From Chromatiaceae bacterium (GTDB taxonomy: Bacteria; Pseudomonadota; Gammaproteobacteria; Chromatiales; Chromatiaceae): a DNA stretch of 64,000 nucleotides. Positions 53,044-62,407 of the stretch are shown in pieces. The stretch covers positions 248,001 to 312,000 of the forward strand of contig JACKMK010000002.1 in NCBI GenBank assembly GCA_024235395.1, in the 5' to 3' direction. The translations under genes were made by a program, and so were the position numbers. Every line of letters begins with the position of its first letter. The stretch's first letter is position 1. Below the pieces are notes generated by a model. It saw nothing but the letters and a program-made list of their open reading frames with translations, did no database searches and had not been told where the DNA came from.

Positions 53044-53439
53044 ATGAAACTCGACAACGTTCTCGGCATCCACGAAGAGGCCCTGCGCCTGCACGCACGC
53101 CGCTCCGAGGTGCTGGCTGCAAACCTCGCCAACGCCGACACGCCTGGCTACAAGGCGCGCGACTTCGACTTCCAGGCGATGTTGCGCAACGAGATGCAGC
53201 CCGCCGTGCGCCTCGCAGCCACCCAGGCCGGGCACATGCAGTTCGACCAGGGCCTGGTCGCATCCACCCAGATGGCCTACCGGGTTCCGCAGCAGGCCTC
53301 GCTCGACGGCAATACCGTTGAGGTCGAACGCGAGCAGACCGAGTTCAGCGCCAACGCCATGCGCTATCAGGCCAGCCTGCGTTTCCTCGACGGCAAGGTC
53401 AAAGGCCTGATGCTGGCCATCAAGGGGAGTGGCGCATGA
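53044..53439 (+). CDS. flgB: Flagellar proximal rod protein FlgB
   Basis: Component of the proximal rod of the flagellar basal body. The product is 131 aa with the rod/hook N-terminal signature LAANLANADTPGYKARDFDFQ (given by position about 24-44) and a C-terminal helical segment NAMRYQASLRFLDGKV. ATG 53044 lies just inside the sigma-54 transcript. It overlaps flgC by 4 nt (ATGA). Confidence 0.95.
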   Translation: MKLDNVLGIHEEALRLHARRSEVLAANLANADTPGYKARDFDFQAMLRNEMQPAVRLAATQAGHMQFDQGLVASTQMAYRVPQQASLDGNTVEVEREQTEFSANAMRYQASLRFLDGKVKGLMLAIKGSGA

Positions 53440-53849
53440 GCAGTTTCAAGATCTTTGACATCGCCGGCTCCGGCATGAATGCGCAGAACCTGCGCATGAA
53501 CCTGGTTGCCAGCAACATGGCCAACGTGGACGCCGTGTCGAGCAGTATCGACCAGACCTATCGCGCCCGGCAGCCGGTGTTCCGCGCGCTTCTCGACCAG
53601 TCCAATCCAGGTAGCTCGGCGGTCGGTGTGCGCATGGCGGGCGTGGTCGAAAGCCAGGCCCCGCTGGTGCGCGAGTACGCCCCCAACCACGCGTTGGCCG
53701 ATGCCGAAGGCTACATCTACCGGCCAAACGTCAACATCGTCGAAGAGATGGCCAACATGATCTCAGCGTCGCGCGCCTACCAGAACAACGTCGAGGTGCT
53801 GAATGCCACCCGACAGATGCTCAGCGCGACGATCAACCTCGGGAGATAA
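53436..53849 (+). CDS. flgC: Flagellar basal-body rod protein FlgC
   Basis: Proximal rod protein, 137 aa. N-terminal FKIFDIAGSGMNAQNLRMNL and SNMANVDAV match FlgC; the C-terminal VNIVEEMANMISASRAYQNN is the conserved flagellar rod C-terminal motif. The middle MAGVVESQAPLVREY is FlgC-typical. Translationally coupled to flgB; 6 nt before flgD. Confidence 0.95.
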   Translation: MSSFKIFDIAGSGMNAQNLRMNLVASNMANVDAVSSSIDQTYRARQPVFRALLDQSNPGSSAVGVRMAGVVESQAPLVREYAPNHALADAEGYIYRPNVNIVEEMANMISASRAYQNNVEVLNATRQMLSATINLGR

Positions 53850-53855
53850 GCGAAG

Positions 53856-54539
53856 ATGAGCACCATCGCCACGCAGGACAATCTGTTCGCAAGCCTGGGG
53901 TTGACCGCTGCCGACACCTCCAGTCGCGGTACCAACAACGCCTCTGAGCTGGGTCTGACGACCTTCTTGAAACTGATGGTCACGCAGCTCAACAACCAGG
54001 ACCCCTTCAAACCGATGGAGAACGGCGACTTCCTCGGTCAGATCGCACAGTTCGGTTCGGTGACCGGCCTCGAGCAGCTCAACCAGAACTTCGAATCCCT
54101 GGCCGCGTCGATCACCTCCGGGCAGGCCCTCCAGGCCGGCTCGCTGGTCGGGCGCGAGGTGTTGGCGCCTGTCGACACCGGCTACCTCGCCGCCGGCGGC
54201 GGTCTGCGCGGGCAGGTGCAGCTTGAGCAGAGCAGCCCGCAAGTCACCGCGCGCATCACCGACGCGGTCGGCCAACTGGTGCGCGAGATGCCGCTCGGCA
54301 GCGCACCGTCCGGCGAACTCAATTTCACCTGGGACGGGATGGATGACAGCGGCAACTACGTGACACCCGGCCACTACAGGGTGCAGGTCGAGGCGATCCA
54401 GAACGACCGCCCGGTCGATCTGCAGACCCAGCTGTTTGCGACCGTCGAAAGCGTCAATCTGAGCGGTAGCAACGGCTTGACGTTGAACCTCGCGGGGTTG
54501 GGCCCGATCTCCTTCAACAACGTGCGTCAGATTTATTAA
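53856..54539 (+). CDS. flgD: Flagellar hook assembly scaffold FlgD
   Basis: Hook cap/scaffold protein that permits FlgE polymerisation and is later discarded. The product is 227 aa: an N-terminal export and assembly region with LTTFLKLMVTQLNNQDPFKP, then FlgD Ig-like and Tudor-like domains (LGSAPSGELNFTWDGMDDSG, VTPGHYRVQVEA). The length matches the family. Confidence 0.94.
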   Translation: MSTIATQDNLFASLGLTAADTSSRGTNNASELGLTTFLKLMVTQLNNQDPFKPMENGDFLGQIAQFGSVTGLEQLNQNFESLAASITSGQALQAGSLVGREVLAPVDTGYLAAGGGLRGQVQLEQSSPQVTARITDAVGQLVREMPLGSAPSGELNFTWDGMDDSGNYVTPGHYRVQVEAIQNDRPVDLQTQLFATVESVNLSGSNGLTLNLAGLGPISFNNVRQIY

Positions 54540-54553
54540 ACGGAGAAGCCACC

Positions 54554-55828
54554 ATGCCTTTTCGTATTGCTCTCAGTGGACTCAATGCGGCCTCCACCGA
54601 CCTGGAGGTAACCGGCAACAACATCGCCAACTCGGCCACCAATGGCTTCAAGGAGTCGCGCGCGGAGTTTGCCGACGTGTATGCCAACGCCATCCAGGAC
54701 ACCAGTTCCAACGCCGCCGGCCAGGGTGTGCGCGTGGCGCGCGTAGCACAGCAGTTCAGCCAGGGAACCATTGATTTCACATCCAACAACCTGGACCTGG
54801 CGATCAGCGGCCAGGGCTTTTTCGTCCTCGAGGCCCCGGACGGCACCCAGGCCTATACCCGGGCCGGCGCCTACAGCGTCGACCGCGATGGCTTCGTGGT
54901 CAACAGCAGCGCAGACCGGCTGCAGATCTACGAGGCGGTGACCGGGGTCGGTGGTACCACGACGTTCAACACCGGCGTGCTGCGCGACTTCCAGCTGCCG
55001 ACCACGCCGAGTGCGCCGCTACCGACCCAGTCGATGTTCGAGGCGCTCAATCTCAATTCCTCCGAGGCGGAGGTCGCGGCCGCGGTCACCTTCGATCCAA
55101 CCGATCCGACCACCTACAACAGCTCGACCTCGACCACGGTCTACGATTCGTTGGGCAACGCGCAGACCGCGACGCTGTACTTCCGCAAGACCGCGCCGAA
55201 CGCCTGGGACCAGTACATCTACGTGAATGGCGCCAACATCCCACCGGATGGCACCGCCGTGCCGCCCGCTGCGCCCACGCCGTTCTCGTTGGCGTTCGAC
55301 GGCTCCGGCAATCTGACCGATGTCGATGGCACCGCCGGGACGACCGGCCTGACGGCGTCGTTCGACCCCGGAACCGGCGCCGACCCGATGCAGATCAATC
55401 TCGACCTGACCGGCACCACGCAGTACGGCTCGGCGTTCGCGGTGAACAACCTCACCCAGGACGGCTTCACTTCCGGTCGCCTGTCCGGCCTGGATATCGA
55501 TGCCGAGGGTGTGATCTTTGCGCGCTACACCAATGGCCAGTCGTCGGCGCTCGGCAAGGTGGCGCTCGCGAAGTTCAACAACCAGCAGGGACTGCGCCAG
55601 GTCGGGGACACCAACTGGGCGGAGAGTTTTTCATCCGGGGCGCCGCAGCTCGGTGAGGCCGGCACCTCGAGCTTCGGCCAGATTCAATCCGGTGCCCTGG
55701 AGGCCTCCAATGTGGACATCGCGCAGCAGCTGGTCAACCTGATCACTGCGCAGCGCATGTTCCAGGCGAATGCCGAGGTCATCTCCACGGCCGATTCGAT
55801 CACCCAGACGATCATCAACATCCGTTAA
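54554..55828 (+). CDS. flgE: Flagellar hook protein FlgE
   Basis: Polymerises into the flexible hook. The product is 424 aa. N-terminal ALSGLNAASTDLEVTGNNIA is the conserved rod/hook D0 motif; the D0 return helix at the C-terminus has VDIAQQLVNLITAQRMFQAN. The central D1/D2 domains are rich in Thr, Ala and Asp, with GRLSGLDIDAEGVIFARYTNG. It is followed by a strong hairpin (55841-55880). Confidence 0.95.
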   Translation: MPFRIALSGLNAASTDLEVTGNNIANSATNGFKESRAEFADVYANAIQDTSSNAAGQGVRVARVAQQFSQGTIDFTSNNLDLAISGQGFFVLEAPDGTQAYTRAGAYSVDRDGFVVNSSADRLQIYEAVTGVGGTTTFNTGVLRDFQLPTTPSAPLPTQSMFEALNLNSSEAEVAAAVTFDPTDPTTYNSSTSTTVYDSLGNAQTATLYFRKTAPNAWDQYIYVNGANIPPDGTAVPPAAPTPFSLAFDGSGNLTDVDGTAGTTGLTASFDPGTGADPMQINLDLTGTTQYGSAFAVNNLTQDGFTSGRLSGLDIDAEGVIFARYTNGQSSALGKVALAKFNNQQGLRQVGDTNWAESFSSGAPQLGEAGTSSFGQIQSGALEASNVDIAQQLVNLITAQRMFQANAEVISTADSITQTIINIR

Positions 55829-55840
55829 CCCGGGAACGCG

Positions 55841-55880
55841 GGTCGGTGACCGGGGTTCGAGCCTACCCGGTCGCCGATCC
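55841..55880 (+). other. 14-bp hairpin between flgE and flgF
   Basis: GGTCGGTGACCGGG pairs with CCCGGTCGCCGATCC (one bulged T, one T-G wobble) across an 11-nt loop, 12 nt after the flgE stop. No T-tract. It probably stabilises the abundant flgBCDE message or attenuates read-through to flgF. Confidence 0.6.
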
Positions 55881-55916
55881 GGCGTCCCCGCCCTGAGATT
55901 CTGAGCGGAGGCCACC

Positions 55917-56657
55917 ATGGATCGCATGTTGTACGTCGCGATGAGCGGCGCAAAGGAGACCCTGGTCGCGCAGGCGAACTCCAGCAACAACCTGGCGAAC
56001 GCAGGCACGGCAGGTTTCCTCGCCGACCTCAACCAGTTCCGCAGCATGCCGGTATTCGGCAGCGGTCATCCGACACGCGTGTATGCGATGGATGAACGGC
56101 CGACGACAGACTTTGATCAGGGAAGCATCCAGTACTCCGGGCGCGACCTCGACGTCGCACTCAAGGACGGCGGCTGGCTCGCGGTCCAGTCGTCCGACGG
56201 CAACGAGGCCTACACCCGGCGCGGCGACCTCCAGGTCGACGAAAACGGCCTGCTGATGACCGGCAACAGATTGCCGGTCATGGGCAATGGTGGGCCGATT
56301 GCCGTGCCGCCTTTCGAAAAGATCGAGATCGGTACCGACGGCACCGTCTCGATTCGCCCGCTTGGTGCCACCGGCGAACAGCTCGCCGTGATCGACCGCA
56401 TCAAGCTCGTCGCGCCACAGTACGACCAGATGGAGAAGGGCGACGATGGTCTGTTTCGCCTCAAAGGCGGTGGTGTCGCTGAAGCCGATGCCACGCAGCG
56501 CGTGACTGCTGGTGCCCTGGTGGCGAGCAATGTCAACGCGGTCAACGAGATGGTCGAGATGATCGAACTCGGACGTCGTTTCGAGTTGCAGGTGAAGATG
56601 ATGCGCACGGCCGACGAGGATGCCGAGGCGGCGGCACGTCTGTTGCGCCCGGTATAA
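55917..56657 (+). CDS. flgF: Flagellar distal rod protein FlgF
   Basis: Distal rod component, 246 aa. N-terminal MLYVAMSGAKETLVAQANSSNNLANAGTAGF is typical FlgF (listed by position, 3-33). The middle VALKDGGWLAVQSSDGNEAYTR is the FlgE/F/G core. C-terminal NVNAVNEMVEMIELGRRFELQ is the rod motif. GAGCGGAGG upstream of ATG. A sigma-54 promoter starts just after its stop. Confidence 0.95.
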   Translation: MDRMLYVAMSGAKETLVAQANSSNNLANAGTAGFLADLNQFRSMPVFGSGHPTRVYAMDERPTTDFDQGSIQYSGRDLDVALKDGGWLAVQSSDGNEAYTRRGDLQVDENGLLMTGNRLPVMGNGGPIAVPPFEKIEIGTDGTVSIRPLGATGEQLAVIDRIKLVAPQYDQMEKGDDGLFRLKGGGVAEADATQRVTAGALVASNVNAVNEMVEMIELGRRFELQVKMMRTADEDAEAAARLLRPV

Positions 56658-56660
56658 AGC

Positions 56661-56676
56661 TGGCAAGCGTTTTGCA
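56661..56676 (+). promoter_or_regulatory. Internal sigma-54 promoter before flgG
   Basis: TGGCAAG-CGTT-TTGCA: GG at 56662-56663, GC at 56674-56675, 10-nt spacing, both blocks close to consensus (TGGCACG/TTGCA). Predicted +1 about 56687, 67 nt before flgG. Confidence 0.82.
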
Positions 56677-56753
56677 GCAGTTCTGGTAGACGACATTGAA
56701 ACAGTTGGCACCGCCGCCCTAGCGGCCGCCTGAAACGACAAGAGGCAAGCGAT

Positions 56754-57539
56754 ATGTACCCTGCACTGTGGATCGCCAAGACCGGACTCGACGCCGAGCA
56801 GACGCGCATGTCGGTCATCTCGAACAATCTGGCAAACGTCAACACGAATGGCTTCAAGCGCGACCGCGCGGTGTTCGAAGACCTGATCTACCAGAACATC
56901 CGCCAAGCCGGTGCGAACTCGACCGAGGACACCACCTTGCCGTCGGGTCTGTACCTGGGGACCGGAGTGCGAACTGTCGCGACCCAGAAGTTGCACACCC
57001 AGGGCAACATCGTTCAGACCAACAACAGCTTCGACCTCGCGGTGCAGGGCAGTGGGTTCTTTCAGATCACGCATCCCGACGGGAGCCTCGTGTACACCCG
57101 TGACGGCGCCTTCGGTATGGACTCGACCGGTCAGCTGGTCACCCAGAACGGTTATCTGCTCGATCCCGCGATCACGATCCCGGCGAACACCGTGAGCGTG
57201 ACCGTCGGTTCGGACGGCACCGTCTCGGCCCTGGTCGCCGGCAACAGCGCGCCGACACAGATCGGCAACATCACCCTGGCGCAGTTCGTCAATCCGACCG
57301 GACTCGAAGCGATCGGCGACAACCTGTATCGCGAGACCTTCGCCAGCGGTGCGCCGCAGACGGATACACCCGGAACCAACGGTGCCGGCACCCTGATCCA
57401 GGGATCGTTGGAGAGTTCCAACGTCAATGTGGTCGAGGAGCTGGTCAACATGATCGAGACGCAGCGCGCCTACGAGATGAACAGCAAGGCGATTTCGACC
57501 ACGGACAACATGCTCGCCTACATCAGTCAGCAGCTGTAA
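56754..57539 (+). CDS. flgG: Flagellar distal rod protein FlgG
   Basis: Main distal rod protein, 261 aa, the standard length. N-terminal ALWIAKTGLDAEQTRMSVIS and NNLANVNTNGFKRDRAVFEDL; middle LAVQGSGFFQI; C-terminal NVVEELVNMIETQRAYEMNSK. AAGAGGCAAG upstream of ATG. It begins the flgGHIJKL part of the cluster behind its own sigma-54 promoter. Confidence 0.96.
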   Translation: MYPALWIAKTGLDAEQTRMSVISNNLANVNTNGFKRDRAVFEDLIYQNIRQAGANSTEDTTLPSGLYLGTGVRTVATQKLHTQGNIVQTNNSFDLAVQGSGFFQITHPDGSLVYTRDGAFGMDSTGQLVTQNGYLLDPAITIPANTVSVTVGSDGTVSALVAGNSAPTQIGNITLAQFVNPTGLEAIGDNLYRETFASGAPQTDTPGTNGAGTLIQGSLESSNVNVVEELVNMIETQRAYEMNSKAISTTDNMLAYISQQL

Positions 57540-57569
57540 CGGCCCGGTGAGCGACGAGGAAGAATCCAG

Positions 57570-58283
57570 ATGAACATCGGTCACCGGATCCAGCGACAAG
57601 GGGTTCGCGCACTCGCGGCATTGAGTTGCCTGGCGTTGCTCGCCGGGTGCAATTCCGTGCCCAAGCGCGATGCCGAGTTCGCCGCGGTGCCACCGGCGCA
57701 GATCCCGCCTGTGCCACAAGGCAACGGTGCGATCTTTCAGGCGGGCTTCGAACGCAGCTGGTTCGAGAACGTGCGTGCGCGCCATATCGGCGACATCGTA
57801 CTGGTCAACCTGGTCGAGGATACCGAGGCCAAACACACGAACTCGGGTACCGTGTCGAAGGAGAACGACACCTCGATCACCAACCCGACGCTGTTCGGCA
57901 AACTGCTGAGCTTCGACATTCCCGGACGCAGCGGTTCTTACAACCTGGACCAGAGTCTGGCCTCGTCGACCGATTTCTCGGGTGACGCGGACAACACGCA
58001 GAACAATGAATTCAGCGGCTCCATTTCGGTGATGGTCACCGAGGTGCTGCCGAACGGTTATCTGCGCGTTCGCGGCGAGAAGCGCATCGGGATGACCGGT
58101 GGAAACGAATACATCCGCGTGTCGGGCATCATCCGACCCGAAGACATCGACACCCGCAATACCGTGGATTCGACCCGGGTCGCGGATGCGACGCTGATCT
58201 ATATCGGCGACGGTCAGGTGGCGAGTGCCAGCAAGATGGGCTGGCTGGCGAAGTTCTTCATCTCGGCGATCATGCCGTTCTAA
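57570..58283 (+). CDS. flgH: Flagellar L-ring lipoprotein FlgH
   Basis: Outer-membrane L-ring protein that forms the bushing for the rod. The product is 237 aa with lipoprotein signal ending LLAGC (C27). Family blocks include FERSWFENVRARHIGDIVLV, TNSGTVSKENDTS, FSGSISVMVTEVLPNGYLRV and VSGIIRPEDIDTRNTVDSTR. It is followed by flgI after 13 nt. Confidence 0.96.
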   Translation: MNIGHRIQRQGVRALAALSCLALLAGCNSVPKRDAEFAAVPPAQIPPVPQGNGAIFQAGFERSWFENVRARHIGDIVLVNLVEDTEAKHTNSGTVSKENDTSITNPTLFGKLLSFDIPGRSGSYNLDQSLASSTDFSGDADNTQNNEFSGSISVMVTEVLPNGYLRVRGEKRIGMTGGNEYIRVSGIIRPEDIDTRNTVDSTRVADATLIYIGDGQVASASKMGWLAKFFISAIMPF

Positions 58284-58296
58284 CGAGGTGGCTGCG

Positions 58297-59487
58297 ATGC
58301 GTGCATCGAGCATTCGGCTGAACATCTTTAACCCACGGCGTCACTTCACGTCGGGCGAGTCGCGCACCCGGTCCGTCGGTCTGCAGCGACTGGTGACGCT
58401 GGCGATATGCGCAATGCTGGTGCTGGCCGTGCCGGCACAGGCGGAACGGATAAAGGACCTCGCTGCCATCCAGGGCGTGCGTAACAACCAGCTGCTCGGT
58501 TACGGCCTGGTCGTCGGCCTCGACGGGAGTGGCGACAAGGTCAATTCATCTCCGTTCACCCAGCAGAGCCTGCGCAGCATGTTGACCCAGCTGGGCATCG
58601 TCGTCCCCCCGAACATCAATCTGAACCCGAAGAACGTCGCAGCGGTCACGGTGCATGCGGATCTTCCGCCATTCGCCAAACCGGGTCAGGAGGTCGACGT
58701 CACGGTTTCTTCGATCGGTGATGCCAAGAGCCTGCGCGGCGGCAGCCTGCTGATGACACCCTTGAAGGGTATAGACGGTCAGGTCTATGCGATCGCACAG
58801 GGCAACCTCGTCGTTGGTGGTCTGTCGGCGGCGGGCGCGGACGGGTCCAAGATCACGATCAATATTCCGAGTTCCGGTCGTGTCCCGGGCGGGGCGACCG
58901 TGGAGCGCAGCGTGCCGACGCCTTTCGGTGAAGACGCGATGCTCACGTTGAATCTGAAGTCCGGTGACTTCACCACCGTGCAGCGCGTCACCGATGCGAT
59001 CAACAAGGCGATCGGCGAGGGTACCGCGTTTGCGATCGACGCGACTTCGGTGAAGGTCAACGCGCCGCGCAACATCGGCCAGCGGGTCGGGTTCGTGTCG
59101 CTGGTCGAGAACCTGGAGGTCGAACCGGCCGAGGCGGTGGCGCGTGTGATCGTGAACTCGCGTACCGGCACCGTGGTGATCAACAGTACCGTGCGCGTCA
59201 GCCCGGCCGCGGTGTCGCACGGCAACCTGGTCGTGACGATCAGCGAGAACGCGCAGGTATCGCAACCGAACGCATTGGCCGCCGGCAGGACCGTGGTCAC
59301 GCCACAGTCGGATGTCAGCGTGCAGGCACCGGGCGACCGGCGCATGTTCCTGTTCGATCCGGGCGTCACGCTCGACAATGTTGTGCGCGCGGTCAATCAG
59401 GTCGGAGCCGGTCCGAGCGACCTGGTGGCAATCCTCGAGGCACTCAAACAGGCCGGTGCGCTGAAGGCCGACCTGGTGGTGATCTGA
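58297..59487 (+). CDS. flgI: Flagellar P-ring protein FlgI
   Basis: Periplasmic P-ring protein assembled with FlgA. ATG 58297 with GAGGT upstream gives 396 aa; the frame is open further upstream into flgH and is not used. The signal peptide is long (cleavage near VPAQA, about residue 49), then ERIKDLAAIQGVRNNQLLGY and GLVVGLDGSGDK, the family opening. C-terminal GPSDLVAILEALKQAGAL is conserved. Confidence 0.96.
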   Translation: MRASSIRLNIFNPRRHFTSGESRTRSVGLQRLVTLAICAMLVLAVPAQAERIKDLAAIQGVRNNQLLGYGLVVGLDGSGDKVNSSPFTQQSLRSMLTQLGIVVPPNINLNPKNVAAVTVHADLPPFAKPGQEVDVTVSSIGDAKSLRGGSLLMTPLKGIDGQVYAIAQGNLVVGGLSAAGADGSKITINIPSSGRVPGGATVERSVPTPFGEDAMLTLNLKSGDFTTVQRVTDAINKAIGEGTAFAIDATSVKVNAPRNIGQRVGFVSLVENLEVEPAEAVARVIVNSRTGTVVINSTVRVSPAAVSHGNLVVTISENAQVSQPNALAAGRTVVTPQSDVSVQAPGDRRMFLFDPGVTLDNVVRAVNQVGAGPSDLVAILEALKQAGALKADLVVI

Positions 59488-59495
59488 GGTCCGGC

Positions 59496-60419
59496 ATGGC
59501 ACTCGACATGGCCCAGGTCTACACGGATTTTTCCGGTCTCGCCGCGCTGCGCGCGCGGGCCCGCGAGGATCAGGAGGCCGCGCTGGACCAGGTTGCCCGT
59601 CAGTTCGAGTCCTTGTTCGTACAGATGATGCTCAAGAGCATGCGCGACGCGAGTTTCGGGGGCGGCCTGATGGACAGCCAGCAGAGCGAATTCTACCGCG
59701 AGATGTACGACAAGCAGATCGCGATCGACATGGCCGACAAACAGGGCATAGGGCTGGCCGACGTGATCAAGCGTCAGCTGGGCGGCGGTGTCGCCGCGTC
59801 CTATCGGGACCTCGATCCGCAGGACTATCTCGGGATGCCGATCGTCGCACGTCCGCCGACCGGTGGGCGTGACGAGCCCGCCTTGACGGGCGCTGACGAC
59901 ACGCTGTCCAGGCCGCTCGACGGTACGCCCGAGGCATTCATCGACCGGCTGATGCCGATCGCGGAACAGGCCGCCGCTCAGCTCGACCTGCCGCCCGAGG
60001 CCCTGCTGGCTCAGGCGGCATTGGAAACCGGATGGGGACGCCACGTGATGCGTGGCACCGGCGGTGACAGCAGTCACAACCTGTTCGGCATCAAGGCGGA
60101 CTCGCGCTGGGGCGGCGAGCGCGTGCGCGTCGGCACGCTGGAATACCGGGACGGTGTCGCGCTCAACACACGCGCAGACTTCCGAGCCTATACGTCGTAC
60201 GAAGAGAGTTTCGACGACTACGTCAGTTTCATCAAACGCAACCCGCGTTATCGCGCCGCGCTGCAGAACACTGACGACCCGGCGGCGTATTTCGACGCCC
60301 TGCAGGCAGCGGGTTATGCGACCGATCCGGCGTACTCGCAGAAGATCCAGGGCATTCTCGACAGCTCCGCGATGCAGCGGGCCCGGCAGTCGCTGCGCGA
60401 CCGGACCGCGGCGAGCTGA
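59496..60419 (+). CDS. flgJ: Flagellar rod-cap muramidase FlgJ
   Basis: Bifunctional protein: the N-terminal rod-binding/cap domain (about 1-100, with QFESLFVQMMLKSMRDASF) and the C-terminal glucosaminidase/muramidase domain (about 145-305) that opens peptidoglycan for the rod. Catalytic Glu is E177 in AALETGWGRHV; SHNLFGIKADSRW and YESFDDYVSFI are family-typical. The full dual-domain form agrees with the gammaproteobacterial type. Confidence 0.95.
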   Translation: MALDMAQVYTDFSGLAALRARAREDQEAALDQVARQFESLFVQMMLKSMRDASFGGGLMDSQQSEFYREMYDKQIAIDMADKQGIGLADVIKRQLGGGVAASYRDLDPQDYLGMPIVARPPTGGRDEPALTGADDTLSRPLDGTPEAFIDRLMPIAEQAAAQLDLPPEALLAQAALETGWGRHVMRGTGGDSSHNLFGIKADSRWGGERVRVGTLEYRDGVALNTRADFRAYTSYEESFDDYVSFIKRNPRYRAALQNTDDPAAYFDALQAAGYATDPAYSQKIQGILDSSAMQRARQSLRDRTAAS

Positions 60420-60443
60420 GCAGCGATGAGAGGGTGACGCAAA

Positions 60444-62405
60444 ATGGCGAGCATCATCAATACCGGCATCAGTGCGCTGACCGCGTTCAAGCGGCAGATG
60501 GAGACCACGGGCCATAACATCGCCAACGTCAACACCGAAGGCTACAGCCGGCAGCGCGTACAACTCGAGACGCGCAACCCGCAGGTGTCGCCGGCCGGGT
60601 ACATCGGTTCAGGCGTCGAAGTTGCATCGATCCACCGCGCGTACGACGACTTTCTCGCGGCGCGGGTGCGTGACTACACCTCGTCGTACGAGGAATCGAG
60701 CGTGTTCTACGACCGGGCGCTGCAGATCGACAACGTGTTTGCAGACGCATCGGCCAGCATGAGCGACATGATGCAGCAGTTCTTCGCCGCGGTCGACGAC
60801 GTTGCCGATGATCCGACCTCGATCGCCGCGCGCAGCGTGATGATCAGCCGCGGCAACCAACTCGCGGAGCGCTTCAATACGCTCGACAGATGGCTCGACG
60901 ACATGCGGCGCCAGCTGAACCAGGATCTCGAACACCAGGTCGGGGAGATCAACAGCCTGGCCCAGTCCCTGGCGGACGTGAACTCACGCATCGGTGCCCT
61001 GAACGGCTCCGCGGGCGGCATCCCCAACGACATCCTCGACGAGCGCGACCGGCTGGTCGATCAACTCAGCCACTACACCAGTGTTTCGACGCTGCAGCAG
61101 TCCGATGGCTCGATGAACGTCTTCATCGGCACCGGGCAGGCGCTGGTGGTCGGTGGGGTCGCCAATTCGCTGGCGGTGAGCAGCAACGTCTACGACAGCG
61201 AAAAGAAAGAGATCGTGCTGCAGCAGTCCGGTGGTCTGACGGTCAACGTATCGTCGCAGATCACCGGCGGCAGTCTTGGCGGTCTGTTGCGCTTCGGTGG
61301 CGAGGTGCTCGACGATTCACAGGCGGCGCTGGGACGTGTTGCGCTCGGTCTGGCCGATTATTTCAATGGTGAACACCAGACCGGCATGGACCTCGACGGC
61401 GACCTGGGTGGTCTGTTCTTCGGCCTGGATACGCCCGAGGTCCTGGGCAGGCAGGGCAACGCCGCCGCCAGCACGGCCGCCATCACGATCACTGACCCCT
61501 CGCAGCTCACCACGCATAGCTACCGTCTCGACCGCGCCGGTGGCGCCTGGTCGATGACCGACCTGACGACCGGTGCGGCGGTGGCGCTCAGCGGTGCCGG
61601 CACCGCAGCCAGCCCGTTGGTCGCGGCACCCCCCGCGGACCTGGGTTTCAGCGTCGTGGCCAGCGCGGTGAACGGCGACAGCTTTCTGTTGCGCCCGACG
61701 CGCAACGGTGCCGAGGGCTTCCGTGTACTGGTCGACGCCGAACGCGACATCGCCGCGGCCGACCCGATCCGGTCGACTGCCGCGTCGGCGAACAGTGGTA
61801 CCGGCACCATGAGTCCCGGCGCGCTGACCAGTCTGGTCGCATCGCCGACCAAGCTGGCGACGCCGCTGACCCTGCAGTTCAACACGGCGGCGAATCGGTT
61901 CGACATCTACAGTGGCAATCCGCCGGCCGGACCGGCGATCGGCAACGTTGCCTACAATCCGGCGACCGACAGCGGCGATACCCTGACCGTGAGCATCGGT
62001 GGATTGGGAGATTTCAGCTTCGAGATGACCGGCACACCGGCGAACGGTGATCGCTTCGTGCTGGCGGACAACACCGGCGGCGTCGGCGACAACCGCAATG
62101 CGCGTCGGCTGGCCGACCTGCAGACCGCGAACCTGATGATCGGTGGCACCGCGACCCTGGCCAACACCTATGGGGCCTTGATCGCCGACGTGGGCACCAG
62201 TACCCAGCAGGCCGGCAACAATGCGAGCGTCCAGGAGAACCTGCTGGCGCAGGCCGAGGCGGCCAAGGCCGAGGTGTCGGGCGTGAACCTCGACGAGGAA
62301 GCCGCCGACCTGATGCGCTTTCAGCAGGCCTATCAGGCCGCGGCGCAGGTCATCAATATCGCGAACAGCCTGTTTGACTCGTTGCTCGCCGCGGTGCGGA
62401 GGTAG
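60444..62405 (+). CDS. flgK: Flagellar hook-associated protein 1, FlgK
   Basis: First hook-filament junction protein, exported with FlgN. The product is 653 aa. N-terminal INTGISALTAFKRQMETTGH and NIANVNTEGYSRQRVQLET; C-terminal SGVNLDEEAADLMRFQQAYQ and AAQVINIANSLFDSLLAAV, both family hallmarks. The variable middle (about 330-560) is Thr/Ala/Gly-rich and longer than in E. coli FlgK (547 aa). It begins 24 nt after flgJ. Confidence 0.95.
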   Translation: MASIINTGISALTAFKRQMETTGHNIANVNTEGYSRQRVQLETRNPQVSPAGYIGSGVEVASIHRAYDDFLAARVRDYTSSYEESSVFYDRALQIDNVFADASASMSDMMQQFFAAVDDVADDPTSIAARSVMISRGNQLAERFNTLDRWLDDMRRQLNQDLEHQVGEINSLAQSLADVNSRIGALNGSAGGIPNDILDERDRLVDQLSHYTSVSTLQQSDGSMNVFIGTGQALVVGGVANSLAVSSNVYDSEKKEIVLQQSGGLTVNVSSQITGGSLGGLLRFGGEVLDDSQAALGRVALGLADYFNGEHQTGMDLDGDLGGLFFGLDTPEVLGRQGNAAASTAAITITDPSQLTTHSYRLDRAGGAWSMTDLTTGAAVALSGAGTAASPLVAAPPADLGFSVVASAVNGDSFLLRPTRNGAEGFRVLVDAERDIAAADPIRSTAASANSGTGTMSPGALTSLVASPTKLATPLTLQFNTAANRFDIYSGNPPAGPAIGNVAYNPATDSGDTLTVSIGGLGDFSFEMTGTPANGDRFVLADNTGGVGDNRNARRLADLQTANLMIGGTATLANTYGALIADVGTSTQQAGNNASVQENLLAQAEAAKAEVSGVNLDEEAADLMRFQQAYQAAAQVINIANSLFDSLLAAVRR

Positions 62406-62407
62406 GT

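Noticed and set aside
55863..58325. 820-codon minus-strand open frame across flgF-flgH
   Set aside because: It spans three well-identified plus-strand flagellar genes and shows only low-complexity His/Arg/Asp-rich sequence.
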